From assembly GCA_934675115.1 (NCBI GenBank), contig CAKUPH010000085.1, positions 1-9,066 of the forward strand: 9,066 nt of DNA. The letters are read 5' to 3'. The position numbers were made by a program, and so were the translations under genes. This DNA is from an uncultured Oscillospiraceae bacterium. GTDB taxonomy: Bacteria; Bacillota; Clostridia; Oscillospirales; Oscillospiraceae. Below are positions 1-7,244 of this stretch, piece by piece. Each line of letters begins with the position of its first letter. Position 1 is the first letter of the stretch. Under the pieces are notes generated by a model that saw only the letters and a list, made by a program, of their open reading frames with translations, ran no database searches and was not told where the DNA came from.

Positions 1-1
1 G

Positions 2-439
2 GAGACCATCCGCGCCACGGAGACGCTGGCCCGGGAGGGCTTTGTGGTCATGCCGTATATGTACCCCGACCTGAATACCGCCCGGGATCTTGCCAATGCC
101 GGGGCGGCGGCCGTCATGCCGCTGGCCGCGCCCATCGGCTCCAACAAGGGCCTTGCCACAAAGGACTTCATCCAGATCCTCATCGACGAGATCGACCTGC
201 CCATCATCGTGGACGCGGGCATCGGCCGCCCCTCTCAGGCCTGCGAGGCCATGGAGATGGGCGCGGCGGCCATCATGGCCAACACGGCGCTGGCCACGGC
301 GGGGGACCTGCCCCTGATGGCGGCGGCCTTCCGTCAGGCCATCGAGGCGGGCCGGAAGGCCTATCTTTCCGGCCTTGGCCGGGTGCTGACCCGTGGGGCC
401 TCCGCCTCCGACCCGCTGACGGGCTTCCTGCGGGACTAA
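2..439 (+). CDS. thiG: Thiazole synthase ThiG, 5'-truncated by window edge
   Basis: C-terminal part of thiazole synthase, which condenses 1-deoxy-D-xylulose 5-phosphate, dehydroglycine and ThiS-thiocarboxylate sulfur into the thiazole phosphate of thiamine. The frame is open from base 2, so the ATG at 44 is internal: the upstream residues [20 protein letters not shown] match the family (ThiG reads ET..A.E.LV.EGF.V.PY). Conserved TIM-barrel segments follow: [13 protein letters not shown] (phosphate binding), [25 protein letters not shown] and [10 protein letters not shown] near the C-terminus. The catalytic Schiff-base lysine lies in the missing N-terminal half. The usual G of the GAPIGS motif is A here (AAPIGSNKG). 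thiH follows after 13 bases, and thiS or thiF would be expected upstream. The identification is secure; only the start is missing. Confidence 0.96.
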   Translation, partial: ETIRATETLAREGFVVMPYMYPDLNTARDLANAGAAAVMPLAAPIGSNKGLATKDFIQILIDEIDLPIIVDAGIGRPSQACEAMEMGAAAIMANTALATAGDLPLMAAAFRQAIEAGRKAYLSGLGRVLTRGASASDPLTGFLRD

Positions 440-452
440 GGGGGCGGGACGC

Positions 453-1706
453 ATGGAAAACCAGTTCCTTGTGGACTCAGAATACCTGTCGGAGGCGGCG
501 CTGGCGAAAAAGCACCGTCTGGAAAACGACCCGTCCAGCCGCAAAGACCCCATGGAGTACCTGCCCGGCATGGAGCAGATCGAATCGGACGTCTGCCGGA
601 AGGTCATGGAGCAGATGAACGGCTACGACTGCTCCGCCTACACCGCCCGGGACGTGCGGGCGGCGCTGGAGCATGAGACCTGCACGCTGGAGGACTTCAA
701 GGCCCTTCTGTCCCCGGCGGCGGAGCCCTTTCTGGAGGAAATGGCCCAGCGGGCCCGGATGGAGACCAGCCGCCACTTCGGCAACACGGTGTATCTCTTC
801 ACGCCCCTTTACATCGCCAACTACTGCGAAAATTACTGCGTATACTGCGGCTTCAACTGCTACAACCACATCCGGCGCATGAAGCTCACCATGGAGCAGA
901 TCGAAAAGGAAATGAAGGTCATCGCCGACTCCGGCATGGAGGAGATCCTGCTCCTGACCGGCGAGAGCCGGTCCCAGAGCGGTGTGGAATACATCGGCGA
1001 GGCCTGCAAGCTGGCCCGGAAGTATTTCCGTATGGTGGGGCTGGAGATCTACCCCGTCAACACCGACGAGTACCGCTATCTCCACCAGTGCGGCGCGGAC
1101 TACGTCACCGTGTTTCAGGAGACCTACGACATCGAAAAGTACGAGACCCTCCACCTCATGGGCCACAAGCGGGTGTGGCCCTACCGCTTCGACGCCCAGG
1201 AACGGGCCCTCCGGGGCGGGATGCGGGGCGTGGCCTTTTCGGCGCTGCTGGGGCTGAGCGACTTCCGGAAGGACGCGCTGGCCAGCGCCCTCCACGTCTA
1301 CTATTTGCAGCGCAAGTACCCGCAGGCGGAGATGTCCCTGTCCTGCCCCCGGCTGCGGCCCATCATCAACAATTATAAGATCAACCCGCTGGATGTGGGG
1401 GAGAAGCAGCTCTGTCAGGTGCTGTGCGCCTACCGCATTTTCCTGCCCTTCGTGGGCATCACCGTGTCCTCCCGGGAGAGCGCGTCCTTCCGCAACGGCA
1501 TTGTGAAGATCGCCGCCACCAAGGTGTCCGCCGGCGTGTCCACCGGCATCGGCGACCACGAGCAGAAGTACACCGGAAAGGAGACGGACGGCGAGGCCGG
1601 AGACGAGCAGTTTGAGATCAACGACGGCCGCAGCATGGAGAAAATGTACGCGGACATCGCGGCAGAGGGGCTTCAGCCCGTCCTGAACGATTATCTCTAT
1701 GTCTGA
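453..1706 (+). CDS. thiH: 2-iminoacetate synthase ThiH (radical SAM tyrosine lyase)
   Basis: 417 aa. ThiH cleaves L-tyrosine to dehydroglycine (2-iminoacetate) and p-cresol using S-adenosylmethionine and a [4Fe-4S] cluster, supplying the glycine-derived unit to ThiG. The radical SAM motif is C125-x3-C129-x2-C132 (NYCENYCVYCGF). It is followed by a TIM barrel with GLEIYPVNTDEY, VTVFQETYD and LGLSDFRKD, and the C-terminal ThiH segment (SSRESASFRNG, KVSAGVSTGIG, EQFEINDGRS...QPVLNDY). The protein lacks the C-terminal Cys cluster of the related HydG, and its C-terminus follows the ThiH pattern. The start at 453 has a purine-rich GGGGGCGGG region just upstream. Use of ThiH rather than the O2-dependent glycine oxidase ThiO fits an anaerobe. 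The 3' end overlaps tenI by 8 bases. Confidence 0.96.
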   Translation: MENQFLVDSEYLSEAALAKKHRLENDPSSRKDPMEYLPGMEQIESDVCRKVMEQMNGYDCSAYTARDVRAALEHETCTLEDFKALLSPAAEPFLEEMAQRARMETSRHFGNTVYLFTPLYIANYCENYCVYCGFNCYNHIRRMKLTMEQIEKEMKVIADSGMEEILLLTGESRSQSGVEYIGEACKLARKYFRMVGLEIYPVNTDEYRYLHQCGADYVTVFQETYDIEKYETLHLMGHKRVWPYRFDAQERALRGGMRGVAFSALLGLSDFRKDALASALHVYYLQRKYPQAEMSLSCPRLRPIINNYKINPLDVGEKQLCQVLCAYRIFLPFVGITVSSRESASFRNGIVKIAATKVSAGVSTGIGDHEQKYTGKETDGEAGDEQFEINDGRSMEKMYADIAAEGLQPVLNDYLYV

Positions 1707-2307
1707 GCTGCTGTGTGTGACAGACCGGAAGCTGTGCCGGGGGGATTTTCTGGAGCGGGTGGAGGTGCTGGCCGCCTGCCGTCCCCGGGGGATCATCCTG
1801 CGGGAGAAGGACCTTCCGGAGCGGGAGTACGAGACCCTTGCGGCCCGGGTCATGGACATCTGCAGGGCCCGGGGCGTGAACTGCATCCTCCACAGCTTCG
1901 TCCGGACAGCGCTGGCGCTGGACACAAAGGCCCTCCACGTGCCCATGCCCGTCCTGCGGCGAATGGGCGAGGCCCAGCGCGGGCGCTTCCGGATCCTCGG
2001 CGCGTCCTGTCACAGCGCGGAGGAGGCCAGGGAGGCGGAAATGCTGGGCTGCACCTACGTCACCGCCGGGCATATTTTCGCCACGGGCTGCAAGCCCGGC
2101 CTGCCCCCCCGGGGGCTGGAGTTCCTGCATGAGGTATGCGGGGCGGTGTCCATCCCGGTGTACGCCATCGGCGGCATCGGGCCGGATAACATCGCCGCCG
2201 TCTGGGCGCAGGGGGCGGCGGGGGCCTGCGTCATGAGCGGGGCCATGGAGTGCGCCGACCCGGCGGCCTATTTTGCCGCATTTGAGAGAGCGGAGGGAGA
2301 TAGATGA
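1699..2307 (+). CDS. tenI: Thiazole tautomerase TenI (ThiE-like fold)
   Basis: 202 aa ThiE-family TIM barrel, best read as TenI, which aromatises the thiazole carboxylate tautomer released by ThiG. The segment around residues 120-137 (AGHIFATGCKPGLPPRG) closely resembles B. subtilis TenI as I remember it, including the GH pair carrying the catalytic His (here H125). AIGGIGPDN and CVMSGAM form the C-terminal phosphate site. The ThiE pyrophosphate/Mg motif (ND/DD before the VDVAL helix) is replaced by LHSFVRTAL, and the PSPTK motif is absent, so thiamine-phosphate synthase activity is unlikely. The start at 1699 lies inside the end of thiH (ATGTCTGA, 8-base overlap) with no clear ribosome binding site, which suggests translational coupling. 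The stop overlaps thiE by 4 bases. Confidence 0.87.
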   Translation: MSELLCVTDRKLCRGDFLERVEVLAACRPRGIILREKDLPEREYETLAARVMDICRARGVNCILHSFVRTALALDTKALHVPMPVLRRMGEAQRGRFRILGASCHSAEEAREAEMLGCTYVTAGHIFATGCKPGLPPRGLEFLHEVCGAVSIPVYAIGGIGPDNIAAVWAQGAAGACVMSGAMECADPAAYFAAFERAEGDR

Positions 2308-2945
2308 ACTTTTGCGCGGATCAGCTGCTGCTCTACGCCGTGACGGACCGGGCGTGGGTGGGGCGGCAGACGCTGACGGAACAGATCGAGGACGCCCTGC
2401 GGGGCGGCGTGACCATGGTGCAGCTCCGGGAAAAGGAGCTGCCGGAGGACGCCTTCACGGCGGAAGCCGTGGAGGTGAAGGCGCTGTGCCATCGGTACGG
2501 CGTGCCCCTCCTCATCGACGACAACGTGGACGTGGCGTTGAAAAGCGGCGCGGACGGCGTCCACGTGGGCATAGAGGACACCCCGGTGGCGGAGATCCGG
2601 GCCCGGGCGGGCCGGGACTTCATCATCGGCGCCACGGCCAAGACCGTGGCGCAGGCCCGGGCGGCTCAGGCCGCCGGGGCGGACTATCTGGGCGTGGGGG
2701 CGGTGTTCCCCTCGCCCACCAAGAAAAACGCCGTCCGCATCACCGTGGAGCAGCTCCGGGATATCTGCGGCAGCGTGACTATCCCCGCCGTGGCCATCGG
2801 CGGCATCTCACTGGACAACATCCGTGAGCTGCGCGGCGGCGGGATGCGCGGCGTGGCGGTGATCTCCGCCCTTTTCGGCGCGGACGACATCGCGGGGGCC
2901 GCGAGGGCCTTGAAGCAGGAAGCACTCAGCGCCGTTACGCGCTGA
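2304..2945 (+). CDS. thiE: Thiamine-phosphate synthase ThiE
   Basis: 213 aa, normal length for ThiE. It couples 4-amino-5-hydroxymethyl-2-methylpyrimidine diphosphate (HMP-PP) with thiazole phosphate to give thiamine monophosphate. All family motifs are visible in order: YAVTDR at the N-terminus, QLREK (40-44), LLIDDNVDVAL (D72, D73, N74: pyrophosphate/Mg binding), DGVHVG (84-89), GATAKT (109-114), GAVFPSPTK (132-140, HMP-PP and phosphate contacts), AIGGIS (164-169) and GVAVISALF. The start ATG overlaps the tenI stop (ATGA) and is preceded by GGAGG at 2292-2296 with a 7-base spacer. It is a paralogue of tenI, directly adjacent, and by motif content the only true synthase of the two. Confidence 0.96.
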   Translation: MNFCADQLLLYAVTDRAWVGRQTLTEQIEDALRGGVTMVQLREKELPEDAFTAEAVEVKALCHRYGVPLLIDDNVDVALKSGADGVHVGIEDTPVAEIRARAGRDFIIGATAKTVAQARAAQAAGADYLGVGAVFPSPTKKNAVRITVEQLRDICGSVTIPAVAIGGISLDNIRELRGGGMRGVAVISALFGADDIAGAARALKQEALSAVTR

Positions 2946-3082
2946 TCTTCGGGGCCGTATCCGCAGCCTGACCGTTCCGACGGGACGTATGGCCGGGGGA
3001 GCGGCTCCCATAGCGGCAGATTGGGGGCACCACCTTCTGTCGCTCTACAAAATCATTGCTGTCAGACGAAAGGAGCATACAA
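2946..3082 (+). other. 137-base gap between thiE and thiD, possible weak internal promoter
   Basis: This is the largest gap inside the thi operon, and I see no coding potential. It holds a 5-bp hairpin at 2997-3009 (GGGAG-CGG-CTCCC) without a T tract, so it is not a convincing terminator. A weak promoter-like pair lies near the 3' end (TTGGGG at 3021-3026 and TACAAA at 3046-3051, spacing 19). The last bases carry the thiD ribosome binding site AAAGGAG (3069-3075). No TPP-riboswitch core (CTGAGA with ACCTGATCTGG..) is present. Whether thiD and the genes after it have their own transcript cannot be settled from sequence. Confidence 0.3.
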
Positions 3083-3889
3083 ATGAGAACAGCATTGACG
3101 ATCGCCGGAAGCGATTCCAGCGGAGGCGCCGGTATTCAGGCAGACATCAAGACCATGACGGCCAACGGCGTATACGCCATGAGCGCCGTCACGGCGCTGA
3201 CTGCCCAGAACACGACCGGCGTCACTGACATTCTGGAATCCACTCCTCAGTTCCTGGAACACCAGCTGGACGCCGTGTTTACCGATATTTTTCCCGATGC
3301 GGTGAAGATCGGCATGGTGTCCTCCGCGGATCTCATCGCCGTCATCGCGGACAAGCTCGCGCAGTACGGCGCGCGGCACATCGTGGTGGACCCCGTCATG
3401 GTGGCCACCTCCGGCGCGGCGCTGCTGCGGCCGGACGCCGTGGGCGCGCTGAAGGAGCGGCTGCTGCCGCTGGCGGAGGTCCTGACCCCCAACATCCCGG
3501 AGGCGGAGCTGCTGGCGGGGATGGACATCCGCAGCCCCGGCGACATGGAGACAGCGGCGCGGAGGATCGGCGAAGCCTACGGCTGCGCCGTCCTGTGCAA
3601 GGGCGGACACGACCTGAACGACGCCAACGACCTTTTGTGGAAGGACGGCGGAGTCCGCTGGTTCCGGGGCGTCCGCATCGACAACCCCAACACCCACGGC
3701 ACCGGCTGCACCCTGTCCAGCGCCATCGCGTCCAATCTGGCCAAGGGCATGGATTTGGAGACGGCGGTGGAGCGGGCCAAGGCATACATCTCCGGCGCAC
3801 TGGGGGCCATGCTGGATCTGGGCCGGGGCCGGGGGCCCATGAACCACCTCTTCGACCTGAAGAGCGTCTACATCGGGGAGGGGGATTGA
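3083..3889 (+). CDS. thiD: HMP kinase / HMP-phosphate kinase ThiD
   Basis: 268 aa, typical length. ThiD phosphorylates HMP to HMP-P and then to HMP-PP, the ThiE substrate. The N-terminus ALTIAGSDSSGGAGIQADIKT is the hallmark ribokinase-fold pyrimidine-binding region, followed by VVDPVMVATSG, TPNIPEAELL, VLCKGGH and the ATP/anion-hole motif HGTGCTLSSAIA with GTGC at residues 206-209. I chose ATG 3083 over an upstream in-frame TTG at 3056: the family starts right at RTALTIAGSDSS, and AAAGGAG at 3069-3075 is well placed for 3083, whereas 3056 has no such site. tenA begins one base after the stop. Confidence 0.96.
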   Translation: MRTALTIAGSDSSGGAGIQADIKTMTANGVYAMSAVTALTAQNTTGVTDILESTPQFLEHQLDAVFTDIFPDAVKIGMVSSADLIAVIADKLAQYGARHIVVDPVMVATSGAALLRPDAVGALKERLLPLAEVLTPNIPEAELLAGMDIRSPGDMETAARRIGEAYGCAVLCKGGHDLNDANDLLWKDGGVRWFRGVRIDNPNTHGTGCTLSSAIASNLAKGMDLETAVERAKAYISGALGAMLDLGRGRGPMNHLFDLKSVYIGEGD

Positions 3890-3890
3890 T

Positions 3891-4556
3891 ATGAGCGCAT
3901 CCTTTTCCGCCCGGCTCCACGAGGCCGCCGCGCCCATCTGGGCGCAGTGCCTGAACCACCCCTTTGTCACCGGCATCGGGGACGGCACCCTGCCCCGGGA
4001 AAAATTTCAGTATTTCATGCTGCAGGACTATCTGTATCTCTTCGACTACGCCCGGGTGTTTGCCCTCGGCGTGTTCAAGGCCCGGGACCGGGGCCTTATG
4101 CAGACCTTCGCCCACAATGTGGAAAACATCCTCAACGGCGAGATGAGCATCCACCGGGCCTACATGGCCCGGCTGGGCATCACGGAGGAGCAGGTGAGCG
4201 CCGTGAAGCCCGCGCTGGACAACCTGTCCTACACCCACTATATGCTGACCGCCGCCGACATGGGCGGCCCGGCGGAGATCGTGGCGGCCATTCTGGCCTG
4301 CTCGTGGAGCTACGCCGAGATCGGTCAGACGCTGGCGGAAATTCCAGGCGCGGCGGAGCACCCCTTCTACGGCGAGTGGGTCCGGGGCTACGCCTCGGAG
4401 GAATATGCCGCGGGCAACGACACCCTCATCGAGCTGATGGACGCGCTGGCCGGCGGTGCGCCGGAGGAGCAGCTTGCCCATCTGGAGGAGATCTTCGTGA
4501 ATTGCAGCCGCTATGAGTTGGGCTTCTGGGATATGGCATGGGAGATGCGCCCATGA
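3891..4556 (+). CDS. tenA: Aminopyrimidine aminohydrolase / thiaminase II TenA
   Basis: 221 aa all-helical TenA/THI-4 family enzyme of the cytoplasm. It hydrolyses 4-amino-5-aminomethyl-2-methylpyrimidine to HMP, salvaging degraded thiamine. The catalytic set seen in B. subtilis TenA is present: D46 and Y47 in FMLQDYLYLFDYARVFALG, C137 in LACSWSYAEIG (nucleophile), and E209 in CSRYELGFWDMAW. It is therefore the classical cysteine-type TenA, not the Cys-less TenA_E class. A purine-rich GGGGAGGGGG at 3875-3884 sits 6 bases before the ATG. The stop overlaps the thiZ start by ATGA. Placement beside ThiXYZ-type transporter genes supports a pyrimidine salvage role. Confidence 0.94.
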   Translation: MSASFSARLHEAAAPIWAQCLNHPFVTGIGDGTLPREKFQYFMLQDYLYLFDYARVFALGVFKARDRGLMQTFAHNVENILNGEMSIHRAYMARLGITEEQVSAVKPALDNLSYTHYMLTAADMGGPAEIVAAILACSWSYAEIGQTLAEIPGAAEHPFYGEWVRGYASEEYAAGNDTLIELMDALAGGAPEEQLAHLEEIFVNCSRYELGFWDMAWEMRP

Positions 4557-5314
4557 AGGCGCTGGAGTTCGACCACGTCTCCTACCGGTACCCCTCCGAG
4601 GACTTCGACATCATCGACGATCTGTCTTTTTCCGTGGAGCGCGGCTCCTTTCACTGCATCGTGGGCGTCAGCGGCTGCGGCAAGAGCACCATTTTCCGCC
4701 TGACCAACGGCCTTTTGCAGCCGAAGTCCGGCGTCATCCGGGTGGAGGGGAAGCCCATCGTGGGACAGAAGCACTACTGCGGCTACATGCCCCAGAAGGA
4801 CCTGCTGTTCCCGTGGCGGACCATCGGCGAAAATCTGGCCCTGCCGCTGGAGATCATGGGCGGGTACAGCAAGGCCCAGCGGCGGGAGCTGGTGGACGCG
4901 GCGCTGGCGGACACGGGGCTTACCGGCTGCCGGGACAAGCGGCCGGAGGAGCTCTCCGGCGGCATGCGGCAGCGGGCGGCCTTTGCCCGCACCATGCTGA
5001 CGGGCAGCGACCTGCTGCTGCTGGACGAGCCATTTTCCGCGCTGGACTTTCTCACCCGGATCTCCATGCAGGAGTGGCTGCTGGCCCAGTGGGAGAAGCA
5101 CAAAAAGACTATCCTTTTCATCACCCACGACGTGGAGGAGGCGGTGTTCCTGTCCGGGAGCGTCCTGACCGTTACCGGCACGCCCATCCATGCTCTGACG
5201 GAGACCCCCGTGCCTGCGGGCTATCCCCGGGACCGGGAGAGTCTCACCCGGCCGGACATGGTGGCTCTGCGGGAGGGCCTCATCGGCATGCTCAGAAAGC
5301 AGGTGAAGCCATGA
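4553..5314 (+). CDS. thiZ: ABC transporter ATPase, ThiZ-like (pyrimidine precursor import)
   Basis: 253 aa ABC ATPase of the nitrate/taurine/aminopyrimidine subfamily. Walker A GVSGCGKST is at 38-46, the Q-loop follows in MPQKDLLFPWRTIGENL, signature LSGGM at 134-138, Walker B LLLLDEP with D158/E159, the D-loop in SALD, and H-loop H192 in FITHDVEEA. It powers uptake through the permease encoded next. I prefer ATG 4553 to an in-frame ATG at 4538: GGAGA at 4541-4545 lies 7 bases before 4553, and 4553 forms an ATGA overlap with tenA. The role as the ThiXYZ importer of formyl-aminopyrimidine/HMP precursors is inferred from the adjacent tenA and the THI5-like binding protein; the ATPase alone would not reveal its substrate. 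Confidence 0.9.
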   Translation: MKALEFDHVSYRYPSEDFDIIDDLSFSVERGSFHCIVGVSGCGKSTIFRLTNGLLQPKSGVIRVEGKPIVGQKHYCGYMPQKDLLFPWRTIGENLALPLEIMGGYSKAQRRELVDAALADTGLTGCRDKRPEELSGGMRQRAAFARTMLTGSDLLLLDEPFSALDFLTRISMQEWLLAQWEKHKKTILFITHDVEEAVFLSGSVLTVTGTPIHALTETPVPAGYPRDRESLTRPDMVALREGLIGMLRKQVKP

Positions 5315-6066
5315 AGCGCGCCAACCGGGGCAATCTCCCTGCGGCGGTCTTTCTGTTCACCCTGCTGTTTCTGTGGCAGCTGGGGGCCATGAAGGTAAAC
5401 GCCGCCTATATTTTGCCCACGCCCATCCAGATCCTGCGGAAGATCTGGGAGCTGCGGGAGCCTCTGTTCACCGTCCACCTGCCCGCCACCATGGCGGTCA
5501 CGGGCATCGGCCTGCTGATCTCGGTGGCGCTGGGGCTGGGGCTGGCGGCGGTCATGGACTGGAGCCCGCTGATGCGCAAGTGCCTGTACCCGGTGGTGGT
5601 GGCATCCCAGACCATCCCCACCACGGCCATCGCGCCGCTGTTCGTGCTGTGGTTCGGCTACGGCATTTGGAGCAAGGTGCTGGTGACGGTGCTCATGACC
5701 TTTTTCCCCATCACCATCACGGTGTACGACGGCCTGCGGGCGGCCCGAACGGAGATGAGTGAGCTGCTGCTGACTTACGGCGCCGGGCGGCGGGACATTT
5801 TTCTCAAGATCAAGGTACCCTGCGCCCTGCCGTACTTTTTCTCCGCCATCAAAATGGCGGTGCCCCTGAGCATGATCGGCGCGGCCATCGGCGAGTGGCT
5901 GGGGGCGCAGAGCGGCCTCGGCTATTTCTCCCGCCGGATGATGACCCAGCTGGACGGCGCGGGGGTGTTCGCCCCCATTGTGATCCTGAGCGCGGCGGCC
6001 ATGCTGCTGGTGGCGGTGGTGAGCTTCGTCGAAAACCGCGTGGTGAAGTGGCGGGGCGAATCCTGA
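5311..6066 (+). CDS. thiX: ABC transporter permease, ThiX-like
   Basis: 251 aa inner-membrane permease of the binding-protein-dependent family (SsuC/TauC/ThiX type) with about six hydrophobic segments, beginning with AAVFLFTLLFLWQL near residue 10 and ending with APIVILSAAAMLLVAVVSFV. The cytoplasmic EAA loop that docks the ATPase is visible as YGAGRRDIFLKIKVPCALPYF. Other family blocks are SQTIPTTAIAPLFVLWFGYG and GAAIGEWLGAQSGLGYF. The ATG at 5311 overlaps the thiZ stop (ATGA) and has AGGTGA at 5301-5306 just upstream. The same frame is open far upstream inside thiZ, but that part is a shadow and not a fusion. The substrate is inferred from context as an aminopyrimidine thiamine precursor. 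Confidence 0.92.
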   Translation: MKRANRGNLPAAVFLFTLLFLWQLGAMKVNAAYILPTPIQILRKIWELREPLFTVHLPATMAVTGIGLLISVALGLGLAAVMDWSPLMRKCLYPVVVASQTIPTTAIAPLFVLWFGYGIWSKVLVTVLMTFFPITITVYDGLRAARTEMSELLLTYGAGRRDIFLKIKVPCALPYFFSAIKMAVPLSMIGAAIGEWLGAQSGLGYFSRRMMTQLDGAGVFAPIVILSAAAMLLVAVVSFVENRVVKWRGES

Positions 6067-6109
6067 ATGAAAAAATCTATCTAAAATATACAGATCGGAG
6101 TATAAAAAC

Positions 6110-7138
6110 ATGAAAAAACTGATCGCGCTTCTGCTGAGCGCCGCGCTGTGCCTGTCCCTGCTGGCGGGCTGCGGCAGTAAAACGGCCAATAACGATGCGC
6201 CGGATGCCGGCAATTCCGGCGAGCTGAGAGAGATGGACGTGGTGCTGGACTGGTACCCCAACGCCCTCCACGCCTTTCTGTACGTGGCCATCGACAAGGG
6301 CTATTTTGCCGACGAGGGCCTGAAGGTCAACATCCGCTTCCCCTCCAACGCCAACGACGCCCTGTCGCTGATGGCGGCGGGCAAGGCGGAGGTGGGCCTT
6401 TACTACCAGCACGATGTGATCCTGGCCCGGGCCAATCAGGACGTGCCTGTGCGGTCCATCGGCGCGGTGGTGCAGGGGCCGCTGAACATCGTGCTGTCCC
6501 TGAAGGAGAAGAACATCACCTCCCCCGCTGATCTGGTGGGCAAGACCATCGGCTATGCGGGCACGGAGCTGTCCGAGGCGCTGATCCGCAGCATCATGGA
6601 CTACGTGGGCGCGGATTACAGCGACGTGACCATGGTGGACGTGGGCTTTGACCTGATGAGCTCCATGACCACCGGCAACGTGGACGCCACCATCGGCTGC
6701 CTTGTGAACCACGAGGTGCCCCAGATGGAGGAAGAGGGCTTCGAGGTCAACTGGTTCATGCTGGACCAGTACGGCGTGCCCACCAACTACGAGGGCGTGT
6801 TCGTCACCAACGACGACATGCTCGAAAACGACAGCGCGGCGCTGGAGGGCTTCCTGCGGGCCTGCGCCAAGGGCTTTGCCGACATGCAGGCCGACCCGGA
6901 GGAGGCCCTGCGCATCCTGCTGGACAACCAGAACGAGGAGAACTTCCCCCTGTCCGAGACGGTGGAGCGCCAGAGCATGGAAACGCTTCTGCCCCTGATG
7001 GAGACGGCGGACGCCAGGTTCCTGTCCCAGACCGAGGAGTGCTGGCAGAAGAACATCGACTGGCTGTACGACAGCGGCCTTATCCAGACGAGGGTGGAGC
7101 CCGCGCAGGTCATGGCGGAGCTGGACTGGCGGAAGTAA
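6110..7138 (+). CDS. thiY: Pyrimidine-precursor-binding lipoprotein, ThiY-like (NMT1/THI5 family)
   Basis: 342 aa extracytoplasmic solute-binding protein. The signal sequence MKKLIALLLSAALCLSLLAG ends in a lipobox LAGC with C21 the lipidated residue, so the mature protein is tethered to the outer face of the membrane. A low-complexity linker (residues 22-40) precedes the NMT1/THI5-like fold: LDWYPNALHAFLYVAIDKGYF (from 46), MAAGKAEVGLYYQHD, VGKTIGYAG and VDATIGCLVNHEVPQM. DWYPN..H resembles the ThiY/THI5 pyrimidine pocket. The start has GGAG at 6097-6100 with a 9-base spacer, inside a 43-base AT-rich leader that contrasts with the GC-rich operon and may raise expression of the binding protein, which such systems need in excess. 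It is the last gene before a strong terminator. Confidence 0.92.
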   Translation: MKKLIALLLSAALCLSLLAGCGSKTANNDAPDAGNSGELREMDVVLDWYPNALHAFLYVAIDKGYFADEGLKVNIRFPSNANDALSLMAAGKAEVGLYYQHDVILARANQDVPVRSIGAVVQGPLNIVLSLKEKNITSPADLVGKTIGYAGTELSEALIRSIMDYVGADYSDVTMVDVGFDLMSSMTTGNVDATIGCLVNHEVPQMEEEGFEVNWFMLDQYGVPTNYEGVFVTNDDMLENDSAALEGFLRACAKGFADMQADPEEALRILLDNQNEENFPLSETVERQSMETLLPLMETADARFLSQTEECWQKNIDWLYDSGLIQTRVEPAQVMAELDWRK

Positions 7139-7141
7139 ACG

Positions 7142-7176
7142 AAAAAGCGGAAGGGACACTCCCCTTCCGCTTTTTT
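7142..7176 (+). terminator. Rho-independent terminator of the thi operon
   Basis: Perfect 14-bp stem: AAAAAGCGGAAGGG (7142-7155) pairs with CCCTTCCGCTTTTT (7162-7175) around a 6-base loop, ending in a six-T run (7171-7176). It starts three bases after the thiY stop. The A-rich left arm may also let it act weakly on transcripts from the opposite strand. Confidence 0.95.
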
Positions 7177-7209
7177 ATGAAAAACTTTAGAAAATACAAA
7201 CAAAAGGTA

Positions 7210-7238
7210 TTGACAAAACAGGCTGGATATAGTATAGT
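7210..7238 (+). promoter_or_regulatory. Strong sigma-A type promoter of the putative ncRNA
   Basis: Consensus -35 TTGACA (7210-7215), a 17-base spacer and -10 TATAGT (7233-7238, 5/6). Transcription is predicted to start near 7245. The -10 lies inside three tandem TATAG units (7228-7242), so the exact start could slip. It is the best promoter in the window, and no long ORF lies downstream of it on this strand. Confidence 0.85.
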
Positions 7239-7244
7239 ATAGCC

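Noticed and set aside
453..1706. HydG (hydrogenase maturase) as the identity of the radical SAM gene
   Set aside because: The C-terminal cysteine cluster of HydG is missing, the C-terminus fits ThiH, and the gene lies in a thi operon.
477..1946. 489-codon minus-strand ORF opposite thiH and tenI
   Set aside because: It is a GC-rich antisense shadow with no recognisable motifs, while the + strand frames encode complete ThiH and TenI.
2946..3082. TPP riboswitch in the operon gap
   Set aside because: The conserved CTGAGA and ACCTGATCTGG-type core elements are missing. A riboswitch could still lie upstream of the window.
4513..5310. Upstream extension of the permease frame, suggesting a fused 517-aa protein
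   Set aside because: The extension runs out of frame through the ThiZ ATPase gene and gives Gly/Pro/Arg-rich non-family sequence. The permease starts at ATG 5311 with an ATGA overlap.
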